NCBI RefSeq assembly: GCF_900111125.1
Contig: NZ_FOGE01000023.1
Coordinates: 1 to 64,000 of the forward strand
Source: Sphingobium sp. YR768
Lineage (GTDB): Bacteria; Pseudomonadota; Alphaproteobacteria; Sphingomonadales; Sphingomonadaceae
Reading direction: 5' to 3'
DNA: 64,000 bases
Numbering within the stretch: position 1 is the stretch's first letter; each line of letters opens with the position of its first letter. Positions 32,961-41,449 of the stretch are shown in pieces. A model generated the notes under the pieces. That model saw only the letters and a list, made by a program, of their open reading frames with translations, was not told where the DNA came from and made no database searches. Position numbers and translations under genes: made by a program.

Positions 32961-33707
32961 TCAGGCCATGACCCAGCCGCCATTCACATGCAGCGTCTGG
33001 CCAGTGATGAAACCCGCCTCGTCAGCGGCGAAAAAGGCGATGGCATGGGCAATGTCGGCGGCGACGCCCCGGCGCTTGACCGACTGGGCATCCAGTACCA
33101 TCTGGTTATAGCCTTCCGGGTCGGGATGGATTTTCTCCGCATCGGTCGGGAAAGCGCCCGGCGCGATCGCATTGACGGTTATGCCCTCGGGGCCGAATTC
33201 CCGCGCCCAGGCACGGGTGAGGCCGACCAGCGCGCCCTTGGACGCGACATAGGGGGACAGGTTCGCCCAGCCGCCTGAAATGGTGATGCTTGAAATATTG
33301 ATGATCCGGCCAAAGCCCTTGGCGCGCATCCCCAGCAGCGCCGCCTGCACCGCGACGATCCCGGCATCGACATTGATCCGCTGGACCAGCTGATGCTCCT
33401 CGACCGAGAAATCTTCGAACGGTTTGGACGGATAGATCGCCGCATTATTGATGACGATATCGAACCCGCCATGCGCAGCGATCAGCGCATCCAGCGTAGC
33501 GCGAAACCCGGTCAGGTCGGACAGGTCAGCCGTCGACACCTCCAGCCGTCCCGGCCCCTTGCCTGCGGCAGCCTCGGTCAGGCGCGCCACTTTCGCCGGA
33601 TCATTATCGACCGCGATCACCGTCGCGCCGCGTTCTATCAGCAGCAGCGTCGTCTCCAGCCCCAGCCCGCCAGCCGCGCCGGTATAGAGGATCGTGCGGC
33701 CCTTCAT
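32961..33707 (-). CDS. Short-chain dehydrogenase/reductase
   Basis: A 248-residue classical SDR with TGAAGGLG as cofactor loop, NNAAIYPSKPFED, catalytic Ser in INISSITISGG and Tyr-Lys in YVASKGALVG. The terminal ITGQTLHVNGGWVMA is typical. It overlaps the DUF4432 gene by 4 bases and precedes the CoA-transferase. The likely role is oxidation of an aldose or of a deoxy-sugar-acid hydroxyl group early in the pathway. Asp after the second beta strand (VIAVDNDPAK) suggests a preference for NAD. Substrate unknown. Confidence 0.85.
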   Translation of the reverse strand: MKGRTILYTGAAGGLGLETTLLLIERGATVIAVDNDPAKVARLTEAAAGKGPGRLEVSTADLSDLTGFRATLDALIAAHGGFDIVINNAAIYPSKPFEDFSVEEHQLVQRINVDAGIVAVQAALLGMRAKGFGRIINISSITISGGWANLSPYVASKGALVGLTRAWAREFGPEGITVNAIAPGAFPTDAEKIHPDPEGYNQMVLDAQSVKRRGVAADIAHAIAFFAADEAGFITGQTLHVNGGWVMA

Positions 33708-34882
33708 GCCACGCTTCCGATCAGCGGATAATTGCCGGAGGGGGCTGGATAGTCCTCGTCGGGCTGGCGCTGCACACCCTCGATGCGCGCCACCGCGCCT
33801 GACACCGCCGTCGCATCGGGCAGCACGCGCAGGATCGTATCGTATCGCCGTTCCTCGCCATGCTCCAGTTCGATCAGTTCACCGCGCTCGCGGGCGAAAT
33901 CCTTGCCCAGCACATGGTTGGTCGACGGCTCGATCCCCACGGCATAATGACCGGCATGGAGGTTTTGCCATTCGAACATAGCCGGAAACTGATCCTTGCG
34001 GGTAACGACCGAGAAACCGAAACCCAGCGCCTCATTGACGATCGCCACCTCGACCCGACCGTCCGCGTCGGGCGCCATGTCATGCTGCCACACCTGTTCA
34101 TGGAAATTGACGATCGGCGCCGGCAGGGTGCGATAGCCCACCCCTTGCGCCTGATATGCATCGGCATGAGCCGCCCACAGCACCTCGCGGATCGGCGCGA
34201 CATAGCGTGCGCCCTCCGCCACCACCGGATGGCCGACATTGATATGATAGCAGAACATGTGCGGCGTGCGGTAGAAGCCGTGATTGACCACGCGGTCGGT
34301 CAGCCGGATCTCGTCCCCGCCCAGATCAGCCTCGATCCGGCGGATCAGGTGCAAATCCTCGCCGAACACGGTCGACTGGCGCACGATCCCTTCCGCCCAG
34401 AAAGTGCAGCGATCGCCATCCCATTGCTCGCCATAGCCGGTGAGTTGCGCCGGAATGGTCCCGACCCGTCCATGCAACGAAGAGGAAACGCTCTGGCGCG
34501 GCCCATAATGATAATGGCCGGCCGCATCGTCATGCATGAACAATATATGGTCGAGGCCACAGGTGATGTTGAGGCCCGACATGGACCGGAACCAGCCCAG
34601 CCCTCCCTCGCCCTCATAGTCATGCAGTCCGGGATGGCGGAAACCCGACGGCGAATGCCAGCCGATGGCGCGTCCGGCATGATCGCATTCGGCAATGTCC
34701 ATCGCCCGATCCACCAGCACGGTAAAGGACAGGCCCGACCCGGTACGGAAATGCAGCATCCGCACGCCGCGCTCGACGCCATCCCCTAAAGTCATCAGCC
34801 GCACGCCCGCAAATTGGGACAGCGCGCCAGATCGTTCGGCGACATGCCGTTTCGACACCTCGCCGCCATAAAGCCGGGCCAT
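33704..34882 (-). CDS. DUF4432 aldose-1-epimerase-like protein
   Basis: A 392-residue protein of the galactose-mutarotase-like superfamily. The beta-sandwich pattern is visible in SFTVLVDRAMDIAECDHAG, FRSMSGLNITCGLDHI, MFCYHINVGHPVV and AVGIEPSTNHVLGKDFARERGEL. The last is the conserved C-terminal GIEP block, and His/Glu residues there could form the active site. It begins the sugar-acid operon, 75 bases from the divergent mutarotase gene, with operator site 4 between them. An epimerase or mutarotase role on an unusual sugar is plausible; no member with this gene context is known to me. Confidence 0.78.
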   Translation of the reverse strand: MARLYGGEVSKRHVAERSGALSQFAGVRLMTLGDGVERGVRMLHFRTGSGLSFTVLVDRAMDIAECDHAGRAIGWHSPSGFRHPGLHDYEGEGGLGWFRSMSGLNITCGLDHILFMHDDAAGHYHYGPRQSVSSSLHGRVGTIPAQLTGYGEQWDGDRCTFWAEGIVRQSTVFGEDLHLIRRIEADLGGDEIRLTDRVVNHGFYRTPHMFCYHINVGHPVVAEGARYVAPIREVLWAAHADAYQAQGVGYRTLPAPIVNFHEQVWQHDMAPDADGRVEVAIVNEALGFGFSVVTRKDQFPAMFEWQNLHAGHYAVGIEPSTNHVLGKDFARERGELIELEHGEERRYDTILRVLPDATAVSGAVARIEGVQRQPDEDYPAPSGNYPLIGSVA

Positions 34883-34899
34883 GATTCAGCCTCTCCATC

Positions 34900-34916
34900 T
34901 TGTAAGACATATGATG
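34900..34916. promoter_or_regulatory. Candidate operator, site 4 of the TTGTATGAYRT motif
   Basis: TTGTAAGACATATGATG lies in the 75-base divergent gap between the sugar-acid operon (start 34882, minus) and the mutarotase gene (start 34958, plus). It matches the shared motif at most core positions. This placement would let one regulator control both directions. Confidence 0.5.
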
Positions 34917-34957
34917 AATATCTAGAGAAGAGGGACTCGTCAACCGGGAGAGGAAGA

Positions 34958-35329
34958 ATGGGAAAGATTGTTCGGCGCTGCTTCGCGGTGGATCTGGTGA
35001 ATGACCCGGAATCGATCGCGCGCTACCGCGAATGGCACAAGCCGGGCGGCCCGCCTCAAGCGGTAACGGATGCGATCCGCGCCGATGGCGTGGTCGACCT
35101 GCAAATCTGGCTGGTCGGCGACCGTATGTTCATGATCCTGGAACAGGATGCATCGCTGGCGGTCGATCCGGCGATAAAGGCGGCGCGAGATGCTGCCAAT
35201 CCTGACGTCAGCGCATGGGATGCTCTTATGCGGACCTTTCAAAAGCCCTTGCCCTTTTCACCGAACGCTACTTGGGTCGAGATGCTCCAAATCTATTCAT
35301 TATCGGATCAACGTCATGGAATAGGGTAA
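34958..35329 (+). CDS. rhaM: L-rhamnose/L-fucose mutarotase (RhaM/FucU-like, DUF718)
   Basis: A 123-residue ferredoxin-like-fold protein that interconverts alpha and beta anomers of a 6-deoxy-L-sugar. Recognisable segments are CFAVDLVNDPESIARYREWHKPGG, MFMILEQD and WDALMRTFQKPLPFSPNATWVEMLQIYSL, the last closely following the RhaM C-terminal pattern. GGGAGAGGAAGA before ATG 34958 selects this start over an earlier in-frame one at 34814. It is divergent from the sugar-acid operon and is the most specific evidence that this region handles L-rhamnose or L-fucose. Confidence 0.87.
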   Translation: MGKIVRRCFAVDLVNDPESIARYREWHKPGGPPQAVTDAIRADGVVDLQIWLVGDRMFMILEQDASLAVDPAIKAARDAANPDVSAWDALMRTFQKPLPFSPNATWVEMLQIYSLSDQRHGIG

Positions 35330-35549
35330 TTGGATGTCTTTCTCCATGAGGAGTTCAGGCAGTAGCGAAGTTTGAGGAATCCCATATTGAGGGACATCTA
35401 ATTCAACGCTGGCTTTCGGAGGCTGGTGTAGAAGGCTGAACATATTATGGCGAAACCATCGGTTTCACTGTCCTATGCCGGTGCCGGGTTAATATGCGAT
35501 GCTGTCTTCGCAGGACATAAGAGTCTGTTTGCTGTTCTTCCAACCTTGG
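35330..35549. other. Intergenic region, no gene found
   Basis: The 220 bases between the mutarotase and IclR stops are convergent. AATTGGATGTC near 35329 and GACATCTAATT near 35391 form an imperfect inverted repeat. AGAGTCTGTTTG at about 35521 matches the terminal sequence of the long hairpin repeat family and may be a solo remnant. No open frame with coding character was seen. Confidence 0.4.
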
Positions 35550-36287
35550 TCAGGTCGCCAGAGCAATCGGCACGCGATAGATCGCTTCCGCATCACCACC
35601 GAGCGACCGGCAAAGAGCCAGCCCTGCCTGCAGCAGCGGCAGCGGCAGCCGTGCACGGCCTTCGCTCAATCGCACTTCCGGGCCGGCCAGACTTAGCGCG
35701 CCGATCAGACGATCGCCATGCCCAATCACCGGCACGGACATGGATGCAACATGTGGTGTCGTAACGCCGGAGGTATAGATCGGCAGCGGCGGCAAATCCG
35801 GCTTCACGTCAGGCCATTGTTCGAAAAGCTGGAGCAATTGGGCGGAAGCGGAACCGTCAAGCGGGCGCTGCGTACCCGGTTGCACATCCAGGCGCAGACT
35901 GCTGGGAGAATTCACCCGGAACAGGCAGAGGCGCACGTCGCCCTGACGGACATAGAAGGTTGCGGTCTCTTCCGTTTCAACTGCCAGCTTTGCCAGGATC
36001 GGTTGGATATGCCGTTCAAGGTCGTTGCTTTCGCGGAAGACCGAATTCAGCCGGGCAACCTCGCTGCCCAATTGATATTGCCCATCGGGCATTCGTACTA
36101 TCAGATTATAGCGTTCCAGCGACACAGCGAGTCGCAGGATCGTGCTTTTGACGAGGCCCGTGCGTTCGGCCAGTTCGGCCAATCCCACCACTCCATCACC
36201 CTGTTTAAAGCAGGTGAGGAGCAGCAGCCCTCTTTCGAGTGCTGCCACACCTTCCAATGCCGGTCTGTCTTTTACGTCCGTCGCCAT
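35550..36287 (-). CDS. IclR-family transcriptional regulator
   Basis: A 245-residue IclR-type regulator: an N-terminal winged helix (ALERGLLLLTCF, GLAELAERTGLVKSTILRLAVSLERYNLI) and a C-terminal GAF-like effector domain (ATFYVRQGDVRLCLFRVNS, HVASMSVPVIGHGDRLIGALSLAG). ATG 36287 has AGGA 6-7 bases upstream and is preferred over an in-frame TTG at 36299. It follows the RraA gene by 47 bases and is probably the last gene of a TonB receptor-RraA-IclR operon. That arrangement would give autoregulation through the operator upstream of the receptor. Confidence 0.9.
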   Translation of the reverse strand: MATDVKDRPALEGVAALERGLLLLTCFKQGDGVVGLAELAERTGLVKSTILRLAVSLERYNLIVRMPDGQYQLGSEVARLNSVFRESNDLERHIQPILAKLAVETEETATFYVRQGDVRLCLFRVNSPSSLRLDVQPGTQRPLDGSASAQLLQLFEQWPDVKPDLPPLPIYTSGVTTPHVASMSVPVIGHGDRLIGALSLAGPEVRLSEGRARLPLPLLQAGLALCRSLGGDAEAIYRVPIALAT

Positions 36288-36334
36288 AGCAATCCTCAAT
36301 AATCAGACTGCTGTAGCGAACAGATCAACCGCTA

Positions 36335-37021
36335 TCAAACGCCTTCGCAGCCGAGGCGCTTGAGCGTCTCTTCCACCCAGGCGCGCGGATTTTCGCCGCG
36401 CCTGATCTTTTCCATCTGTGCGGTTTCGGCGGCATGCTTGGCGCTGGCCTTGGCATAGATCGCTTCCGCATCATCCATCCCAACCGCCAGCAAACCATCA
36501 TCGTCCCCGACTATGAGGTCGCCGGGATGGATGACCATGCCATCGATCGCGATCGGCACATTTACTTCGCCCGGACCGTCCTTGTAGGGGCCTCGATGCG
36601 TGACGCCTGCCGCGAAGACCGGGAAAGTGCCGGCGCGGATCGCCGCAACATCGCGAATGGCACCGAAAATGACGATGCCCGCCAGACCCCGGCTTTCCGC
36701 ATGGGCAACCATCAATTCGCCAATCAGCGCGTTGGTAAGATCGCCACCAGCGTCCACCACCACGACATCACCCGGCTGGGCGATGTCGAGGGCGCGATGC
36801 AGCATCAGATTGTCGCCGGGTCGCGCCTTCACCGTCACGGCCGGGCCTGCCAGAACGCGGCTCTCCAGATTGGCGCCATGCATGGGGCGAAGCGCAGCCC
36901 CACCGGCAAACATGCGGTTCATCGCGTCGCTGACATTCGCCACCGGCAGGTCACGATATTGGTTGACCAGTTCGGCGGATACCCGGCGTTCGACGGGCAG
37001 GACGCGAAAACCAATGCTCAT
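36335..37021 (-). CDS. RraA-like protein, putative HMG/CHA-type aldolase or decarboxylase
   Basis: A 228-residue RraA-fold protein. The family includes 4-hydroxy-4-methyl-2-oxoglutarate/4-carboxy-4-hydroxy-2-oxoadipate aldolases and oxaloacetate decarboxylases. Conserved segments are LPVANVSDAMNRM, GPAVTVKARPGDN, VVVDAGGDLTNALIGELM, the Arg-Asp of FGAIRDVAAIRAG, and HPGDLIVGDDDGLLAV near the end. The catalytic Arg and the metal-binding Asp after it are present, so an aldolase is likelier than a pure RNase E regulator. It sits 17 bases after the TonB receptor in the same operon, suggesting catabolism of an imported hydroxy-oxo-acid precursor. Confidence 0.82.
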   Translation of the reverse strand: MSIGFRVLPVERRVSAELVNQYRDLPVANVSDAMNRMFAGGAALRPMHGANLESRVLAGPAVTVKARPGDNLMLHRALDIAQPGDVVVVDAGGDLTNALIGELMVAHAESRGLAGIVIFGAIRDVAAIRAGTFPVFAAGVTHRGPYKDGPGEVNVPIAIDGMVIHPGDLIVGDDDGLLAVGMDDAEAIYAKASAKHAAETAQMEKIRRGENPRAWVEETLKRLGCEGV

Positions 37022-37038
37022 TCTTCACTCCAGTCAGA

Positions 37039-39873
37039 TTAGAAGTTGAAACGGAAGCCGACCCGGAAGACGCGGCCGAATGTGTCGTAGAGCTGCGTGT
37101 TGGTGGCGACTGCGATGGACCCATCGCCGGGGGCATAAGGCGGATCCTGATTGAGGACGTTCTGCACGTTCAGATACATTTCAGCGCCCTTGCCCAGATC
37201 CTGGAACTTGTAGGCGAAACGCATGTCCCAATAGGCCTGCGGCTTGATAGTCTGAAGCTCTACGGCTGCCGGCCCCTTGGTATTGTCATAGCGACCACCG
37301 CCAATGAAGCGGACCTGGTTGAACCAGTTGAAATTGCCCCGCGTGAAGTCGGCCTGCGCGTTAAAGCGCCAGTGCGGGTTGGAATTGATGCCCACTTCGC
37401 CGGCCCGGTCAATCGAGGGTGAACCCGGCGTGGTCGTCGCCAGCTTGCCGACATAGGATATGACCGAACGCACCGAAAGCGATGTGGCATCGTCGGCAAA
37501 AGGCACGCGGTAGCTGAGCTCCACATCGACACCGTTGGTTTCGAGCGTCGACAGGTTGATCGGATAGGCCGTCAAAGCCGCGATGTTGCCGGCCGCATCG
37601 CGGGTGATGAAGCCGCAAGCCAACTGGTTGCCGGCGAAGCACTGGTCCACGCCCTGCTGCGCCGACAGCGACCCGATCGCGTCGTTGATCTTGATATCAT
37701 AATAGTCGGCCGAAATGCTGAAGCCGGGCACGAAAGACGGCTGATAGACCGCCCCCAAAGTCAGTGTGTCGGCCTTTTCCGGTTGCAGATTGGGATTGCC
37801 GGTCGTGGTGATAAAGATGCCCGACGTACGCACATTGCCCATGAACGGATCGACCACAGTGGCCGACTGGGTACGGCCGCTGGTGAAGAGTTCCGACAGG
37901 TTGGGTGCGCGGATATCGCGCGAACGGGTTGCACGCAGCCGCAGGGAATCGAACGGCGTCCAGCTAAGCCCTGCCTTCCATGTCGTGACACCGCCGCTGG
38001 TCGAATAGTCCGTATAACGGATGGCGCCGTTGAATTCGACATCCTTCGCGAAGGGCAGGTCCTTCAGTAGCGGGATGACCGTTTCGACATAGCCTTCCTT
38101 GACATTGTAATTGCCTGACCAGGGCTGCGGGTTGGCGAAGAGGAAACCACCCGCATGCGAAATATCATCGACGCTGAGTTCCGCCTGTTCCTTGCGATAT
38201 TCGCCACCTGTCGCGAAGGAAATGGGGCCAGCCCAGCCTTCGAACAACGTGCCCGAAATGTTGATTGCGGCGACATCTTCCTTGAAGGTCGAGTCGGTAC
38301 GGCTGGTGCCGCGCGTGTAGGCGAGCGCTGCGTCCGAAGGCGATCCCTGACCGAACACGTTGAAGGGCGCGCACCCGTCATTGGGGTTGGTCAGGGTCGA
38401 ACGACAGACGATCTGTCCGTTTGCCGGATTGACCACAGCATCCACCGCGCGGGTGAAGTTGGCGGTGATTTCATTATTGATGACGTCGGTGCGCTGTTTG
38501 GTGCGGCCATGCTGATAATAGCCGTTGATCTTCAGCCCGGCCAGTTCGCCCTTGAAGCCTGCGACATAACGATCCGTATCGGTATCAACAGCGACGTCGG
38601 CCAGTCCGCCTTCGACCGACCAGCGCAGCATGGTGAGCGAGGTGACGTTGGGGTTGGCCGCCAGCATCGCCTGCACCTGCGCGGGCAGGAAGGCATTATC
38701 GCGGCGGATGGTGATGGGATTGGTCGCCAGATGGCGGTTGGTCGACGTCGAATAGCGGGTCGAGGTCGTGCCATAGGAGGCTTCGCCGAAGATCGACCAG
38801 TTGTCGGTCAGGTCATATTCGGCGCGACCGAAGAAGGAAGCGCGCTCCAACGGGCGGTTGATTTCCTGAAGTAGTTCGGTGTTGACCCCGTCGCCGCCGA
38901 TCTGCTGGGTCGCTGTGGTGTAGGAACCGAAGTCATAGGCGCTGACAGTGCCGCCCGGACCGAATTGCAGACCACGGAACAGCGCATTCTGCGCAGCCGT
39001 GCCGCCATTGCCGCTGGTGATCATACCACCATAGCTGCCAATTGCGCGGACATCTTCCGCTGCGATCAGCGCGGGGCCGCCAGCCGGGCCATTAATCAGA
39101 TTGGACCCACGCCGTGCCCAGTCACGCTCACCTTCCAATATGCCCTTATTGCGATAATATTCGGCGCTGGCGAGCAGATGCAGACGATTGTCGGCCAGCG
39201 AAATGCCGCCGGTCAGCGTGCCGCGCAGTTCCTGATTGTCGCCCTCATTGGAAATGCCCGAAGAGAATTCGCCCTTCAGCCCTTCATATTTGGTATCGAG
39301 GACGAAGTTGACCACGCCGGCGACGGCATCCGAGCCATAAGCCGCCGAAGCACCACCGGTCACCACGTCGACACGCTGGATCAGGCCCGAAGGCAGCAGG
39401 TTGACGTCCACCGTGCCGAACTGGCTGGCAGCGACGAAGCGACGACCGTCCAACAGTGTCAGGGTACGAGTTGCGCCCAAGTTGCGCAGATTGAGGAAGC
39501 TTTGACCACCGCCCTGCGTGCCGCTGGCGCGCTGCGGACCGCTGGTCGCGGTGAGCGCTGGCAAAGTGCGTAGCGAATCCGCGATGGTCGACGGCGCAGC
39601 CTTGGTCAGTTGGTCGGCGTTGAGTACGGTAACGGGGGTCGGCGTGGTAAATCCGCTGCGGCCGATCCGCGATCCGGTGACGACAATGTCTGTCGTCGAC
39701 TGATCCGGCGTGGAGACGCCCTGATCGGTCGGCTGCGGCTGATCGGCAATGGCCCGGGTAGCGTCAGCTTCCGTTGATTGCGCATAAGCAACAGGCCCAA
39801 CCACGAAGCTCATCGCAACGCCAGCGAGCAATGAAACCCGCATCATGCGAGCGTGCGACCGTACCATTTCCAT
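37039..39873 (-). CDS. TonB-dependent outer-membrane receptor
   Basis: A 944-residue receptor. The signal peptide ends near MSFVVGPVAYAQ. A short linker leads to a TonB-box-like STTDIVVTGSRI, the plug domain (TPVTVLNADQLTKAAPSTI, LDGRRFVAAS, VDVVTGGASAAYGSDAVAG) and a 22-strand barrel ending in FRVGFRFNF with terminal Phe. It imports a substrate too large or scarce for porins; specificity is not readable. GGGAGAGGG precedes ATG 39873. It heads the receptor-RraA-IclR operon, with an operator candidate 67 bases upstream. Confidence 0.93.
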   Translation of the reverse strand: MEMVRSHARMMRVSLLAGVAMSFVVGPVAYAQSTEADATRAIADQPQPTDQGVSTPDQSTTDIVVTGSRIGRSGFTTPTPVTVLNADQLTKAAPSTIADSLRTLPALTATSGPQRASGTQGGGQSFLNLRNLGATRTLTLLDGRRFVAASQFGTVDVNLLPSGLIQRVDVVTGGASAAYGSDAVAGVVNFVLDTKYEGLKGEFSSGISNEGDNQELRGTLTGGISLADNRLHLLASAEYYRNKGILEGERDWARRGSNLINGPAGGPALIAAEDVRAIGSYGGMITSGNGGTAAQNALFRGLQFGPGGTVSAYDFGSYTTATQQIGGDGVNTELLQEINRPLERASFFGRAEYDLTDNWSIFGEASYGTTSTRYSTSTNRHLATNPITIRRDNAFLPAQVQAMLAANPNVTSLTMLRWSVEGGLADVAVDTDTDRYVAGFKGELAGLKINGYYQHGRTKQRTDVINNEITANFTRAVDAVVNPANGQIVCRSTLTNPNDGCAPFNVFGQGSPSDAALAYTRGTSRTDSTFKEDVAAINISGTLFEGWAGPISFATGGEYRKEQAELSVDDISHAGGFLFANPQPWSGNYNVKEGYVETVIPLLKDLPFAKDVEFNGAIRYTDYSTSGGVTTWKAGLSWTPFDSLRLRATRSRDIRAPNLSELFTSGRTQSATVVDPFMGNVRTSGIFITTTGNPNLQPEKADTLTLGAVYQPSFVPGFSISADYYDIKINDAIGSLSAQQGVDQCFAGNQLACGFITRDAAGNIAALTAYPINLSTLETNGVDVELSYRVPFADDATSLSVRSVISYVGKLATTTPGSPSIDRAGEVGINSNPHWRFNAQADFTRGNFNWFNQVRFIGGGRYDNTKGPAAVELQTIKPQAYWDMRFAYKFQDLGKGAEMYLNVQNVLNQDPPYAPGDGSIAVATNTQLYDTFGRVFRVGFRFNF

Positions 39874-39939
39874 CAGACCCTCTCCCGATATTTATCCATT
39901 TGTGGATGTGAAGGCAGCTTCTATCCGCTTCGAAATTCA

Positions 39940-39969
39940 TTGCAACATAATTCTGAAACGTCGTTGCGT
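39940..39969. promoter_or_regulatory. Candidate IclR operator upstream of the TonB receptor operon
   Basis: TTGCAACATAATTCTGAAAC followed by GTCGTTGCGT. It aligns without gaps to a 30-base sequence at 43910-43939 upstream of the dehydrogenase/MFS operon. It lies 67 bases upstream of the receptor ATG. The TTGCAAC...CGTTGC ends form a dyad around an ATT-TGAAA core, consistent with a tetrameric IclR binding two half-palindromes. Confidence 0.65.
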
Positions 39970-40044
39970 TTTTATATATCGCTATTATTCTTGGCGCCGG
40001 ATCGAAGAAATCGATCGACGGGAGAGGCAGCATGGAAATGTGGG

Positions 40045-40272
40045 ATGACTGATAGAGACAGCGCTGCTGCGCTCAGGGGCCAAGCCTGCCTCGACCCCGC
40101 AATTGTCGACATGATGAAGGCCTTGGTCACCGGTCAGACAGACGAGGCGCTGAACGATCGGTTCGGCATCAGTTACAATAGCTGGCGCAAACTGATCGCG
40201 GGGCGGCCCGTACGCCATTCACTGGCACAGCGGGTCACACAGCGCGTCATCATGATCGCATCATCTTCCTGA
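40045..40272 (+). CDS. Small helix-turn-helix-like protein
   Basis: A 75-residue basic protein. Its second half DEALNDRFGISYNSWRKLIA, followed by GRPVRHSLAQRVTQRV, reads like a helix-turn-helix with a trailing basic helix. A six-codon frame (MEMWDD, 40032-40052) has the better Shine-Dalgarno (GGGAGAGG) and overlaps this start by 8 bases, so translation may be coupled. It is divergent from the TonB receptor and 48 bases before the metallo-hydrolase gene. A regulatory role is possible; I do not recognise a named family. Confidence 0.55.
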   Translation: MTDRDSAAALRGQACLDPAIVDMMKALVTGQTDEALNDRFGISYNSWRKLIAGRPVRHSLAQRVTQRVIMIASSS

Positions 40273-40320
40273 CAGCTGCCGCCCTTTCCCTCTAACCCAT
40301 CACAAAACCAAGGAGAGATT

Positions 40321-41382
40321 ATGCGACCTCCCTCATGGCTTCTCGCCTCGCTGGCAGCGCAGATCGCGTTCGTCCCAGCACTGGCGCAGGAGCAGAAGAT
40401 CACGTCGGCCAACCCCAATGGCGGTCGGCCGGAAATCCATAATGTGAAAGAGATGCGCGAGGCCGGCGGCTATAGTGCGCCCGGCGCACGCGCCTACGCC
40501 GATATGGCGGCGGAAGCTGGCGGCCAGCTCTGGCCCGTCACCCTTTACTATCGCTGCCAGGCGTTGAGGGAACGCCGGCCATTGAAAGCCCCTGCCCCCA
40601 AACCGATTGAGGTGTTCGACAAGGTCTATTCGATCGGCACTGCGGAAAACAATATCTGGGCGATCGATACAAAGGACGGCATCATCCTGCTCGATACGCT
40701 GACCACCGAAGCGGACGCCAAAAATGTGATCGTCGCGAACATGCGGGCTCTGGGGCTCGATCCCCGGCGTATCCGGATCATCCTCATCACTCACAATCAT
40801 CTCGATCATTTCGGCGGCGCCGCTTATCTCAAGGCCCTGTCGGGCGCCCGGATTGGAATGAGCCGGGAAGATTGGGAGGGCGACCCCAAATGGGGCAAGT
40901 TGCCGGTGAAGGCCGGGGAAGATTTCTTCCTCACCGACGGACAACAAGTCACACTGGGCGACCGGACGCTGACAGTGTTGATGACGCCGGGCCATACGCC
41001 AGGCACAATATCGTTGCTTTTTCCCGTCACCGACAAAGGGATGCCGCATATGGCATCGCTGTTCGGCGGGCAGGGTTCCCCGCGTGACGTGGCGTCATTG
41101 CTGGAATTCCGCAGGTCGCTCAATCATTTCGCCGATTATACCGACCTGATGCAGGCCGATGTCGTGCTGTCCAATCATACAGTTGGCGACGACGGACTGA
41201 CTCGGGTAACGGCCCTCGCCAATCGTAAGGCCGGCGATCCCAATCCCTATGTCGTGGGCCGAGAAGGTGTCGTCCGTTACGATGCCGAATGGCGGATGTG
41301 CCTGAGCGCCGACATTGACGAAGCGGTATCGAAGGCCGCGCCGGGGACGATGTTGCCCACGCGGCCTCCGGCAAAACCGTAA
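40321..41382 (+). CDS. Exported metallo-beta-lactamase-fold hydrolase, subclass B3-like
   Basis: A 353-residue protein with signal peptide MRPPSWLLASLAAQIAFVPALA. It has the complete dizinc set: HNHLDH (His158, His160, Asp162, His163), His225 in TPGHTPGT and His286 in LSNHTVGDD. The FDKVYSIGTAENNIWAIDT strand resembles subclass B3 beta-lactamases. At 353 residues it is longer than typical B3 enzymes, with about 70 extra N-terminal residues (NVKEMREAGGYSAPGARAYA). It sits inside a catabolic island with transporter and receptor genes. A lactonase or other ester/amide hydrolase role is therefore at least as likely as carbapenem hydrolysis. AAGGAGAG precedes the ATG. Confidence 0.85.
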   Translation: MRPPSWLLASLAAQIAFVPALAQEQKITSANPNGGRPEIHNVKEMREAGGYSAPGARAYADMAAEAGGQLWPVTLYYRCQALRERRPLKAPAPKPIEVFDKVYSIGTAENNIWAIDTKDGIILLDTLTTEADAKNVIVANMRALGLDPRRIRIILITHNHLDHFGGAAYLKALSGARIGMSREDWEGDPKWGKLPVKAGEDFFLTDGQQVTLGDRTLTVLMTPGHTPGTISLLFPVTDKGMPHMASLFGGQGSPRDVASLLEFRRSLNHFADYTDLMQADVVLSNHTVGDDGLTRVTALANRKAGDPNPYVVGREGVVRYDAEWRMCLSADIDEAVSKAAPGTMLPTRPPAKP

Positions 41383-41414
41383 TCGCATAGGAGCCGGGGG
41401 TCGCGATGGTTGGC

Positions 41415-41446
41415 AAGGGGAGGAGCCTCAAGCCCCTCCCCTTTTT
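41415..41446 (+). terminator. Rho-independent terminator after the metallo-hydrolase gene
   Basis: AAGGGGAGG pairs with CCTCCCCTT around an 11-base loop and runs into five T. It lies 32 bases after the metallo-hydrolase stop and just before the stop of the convergent MFS gene. Confidence 0.85.
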
Positions 41447-41449
41447 GTC

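Noticed and set aside
40321..41382. Metallo-beta-lactamase named as an antibiotic-resistance gene
   Set aside because: Fold and ligands fit subclass B3, but length and catabolic context do not justify a resistance call without assay.
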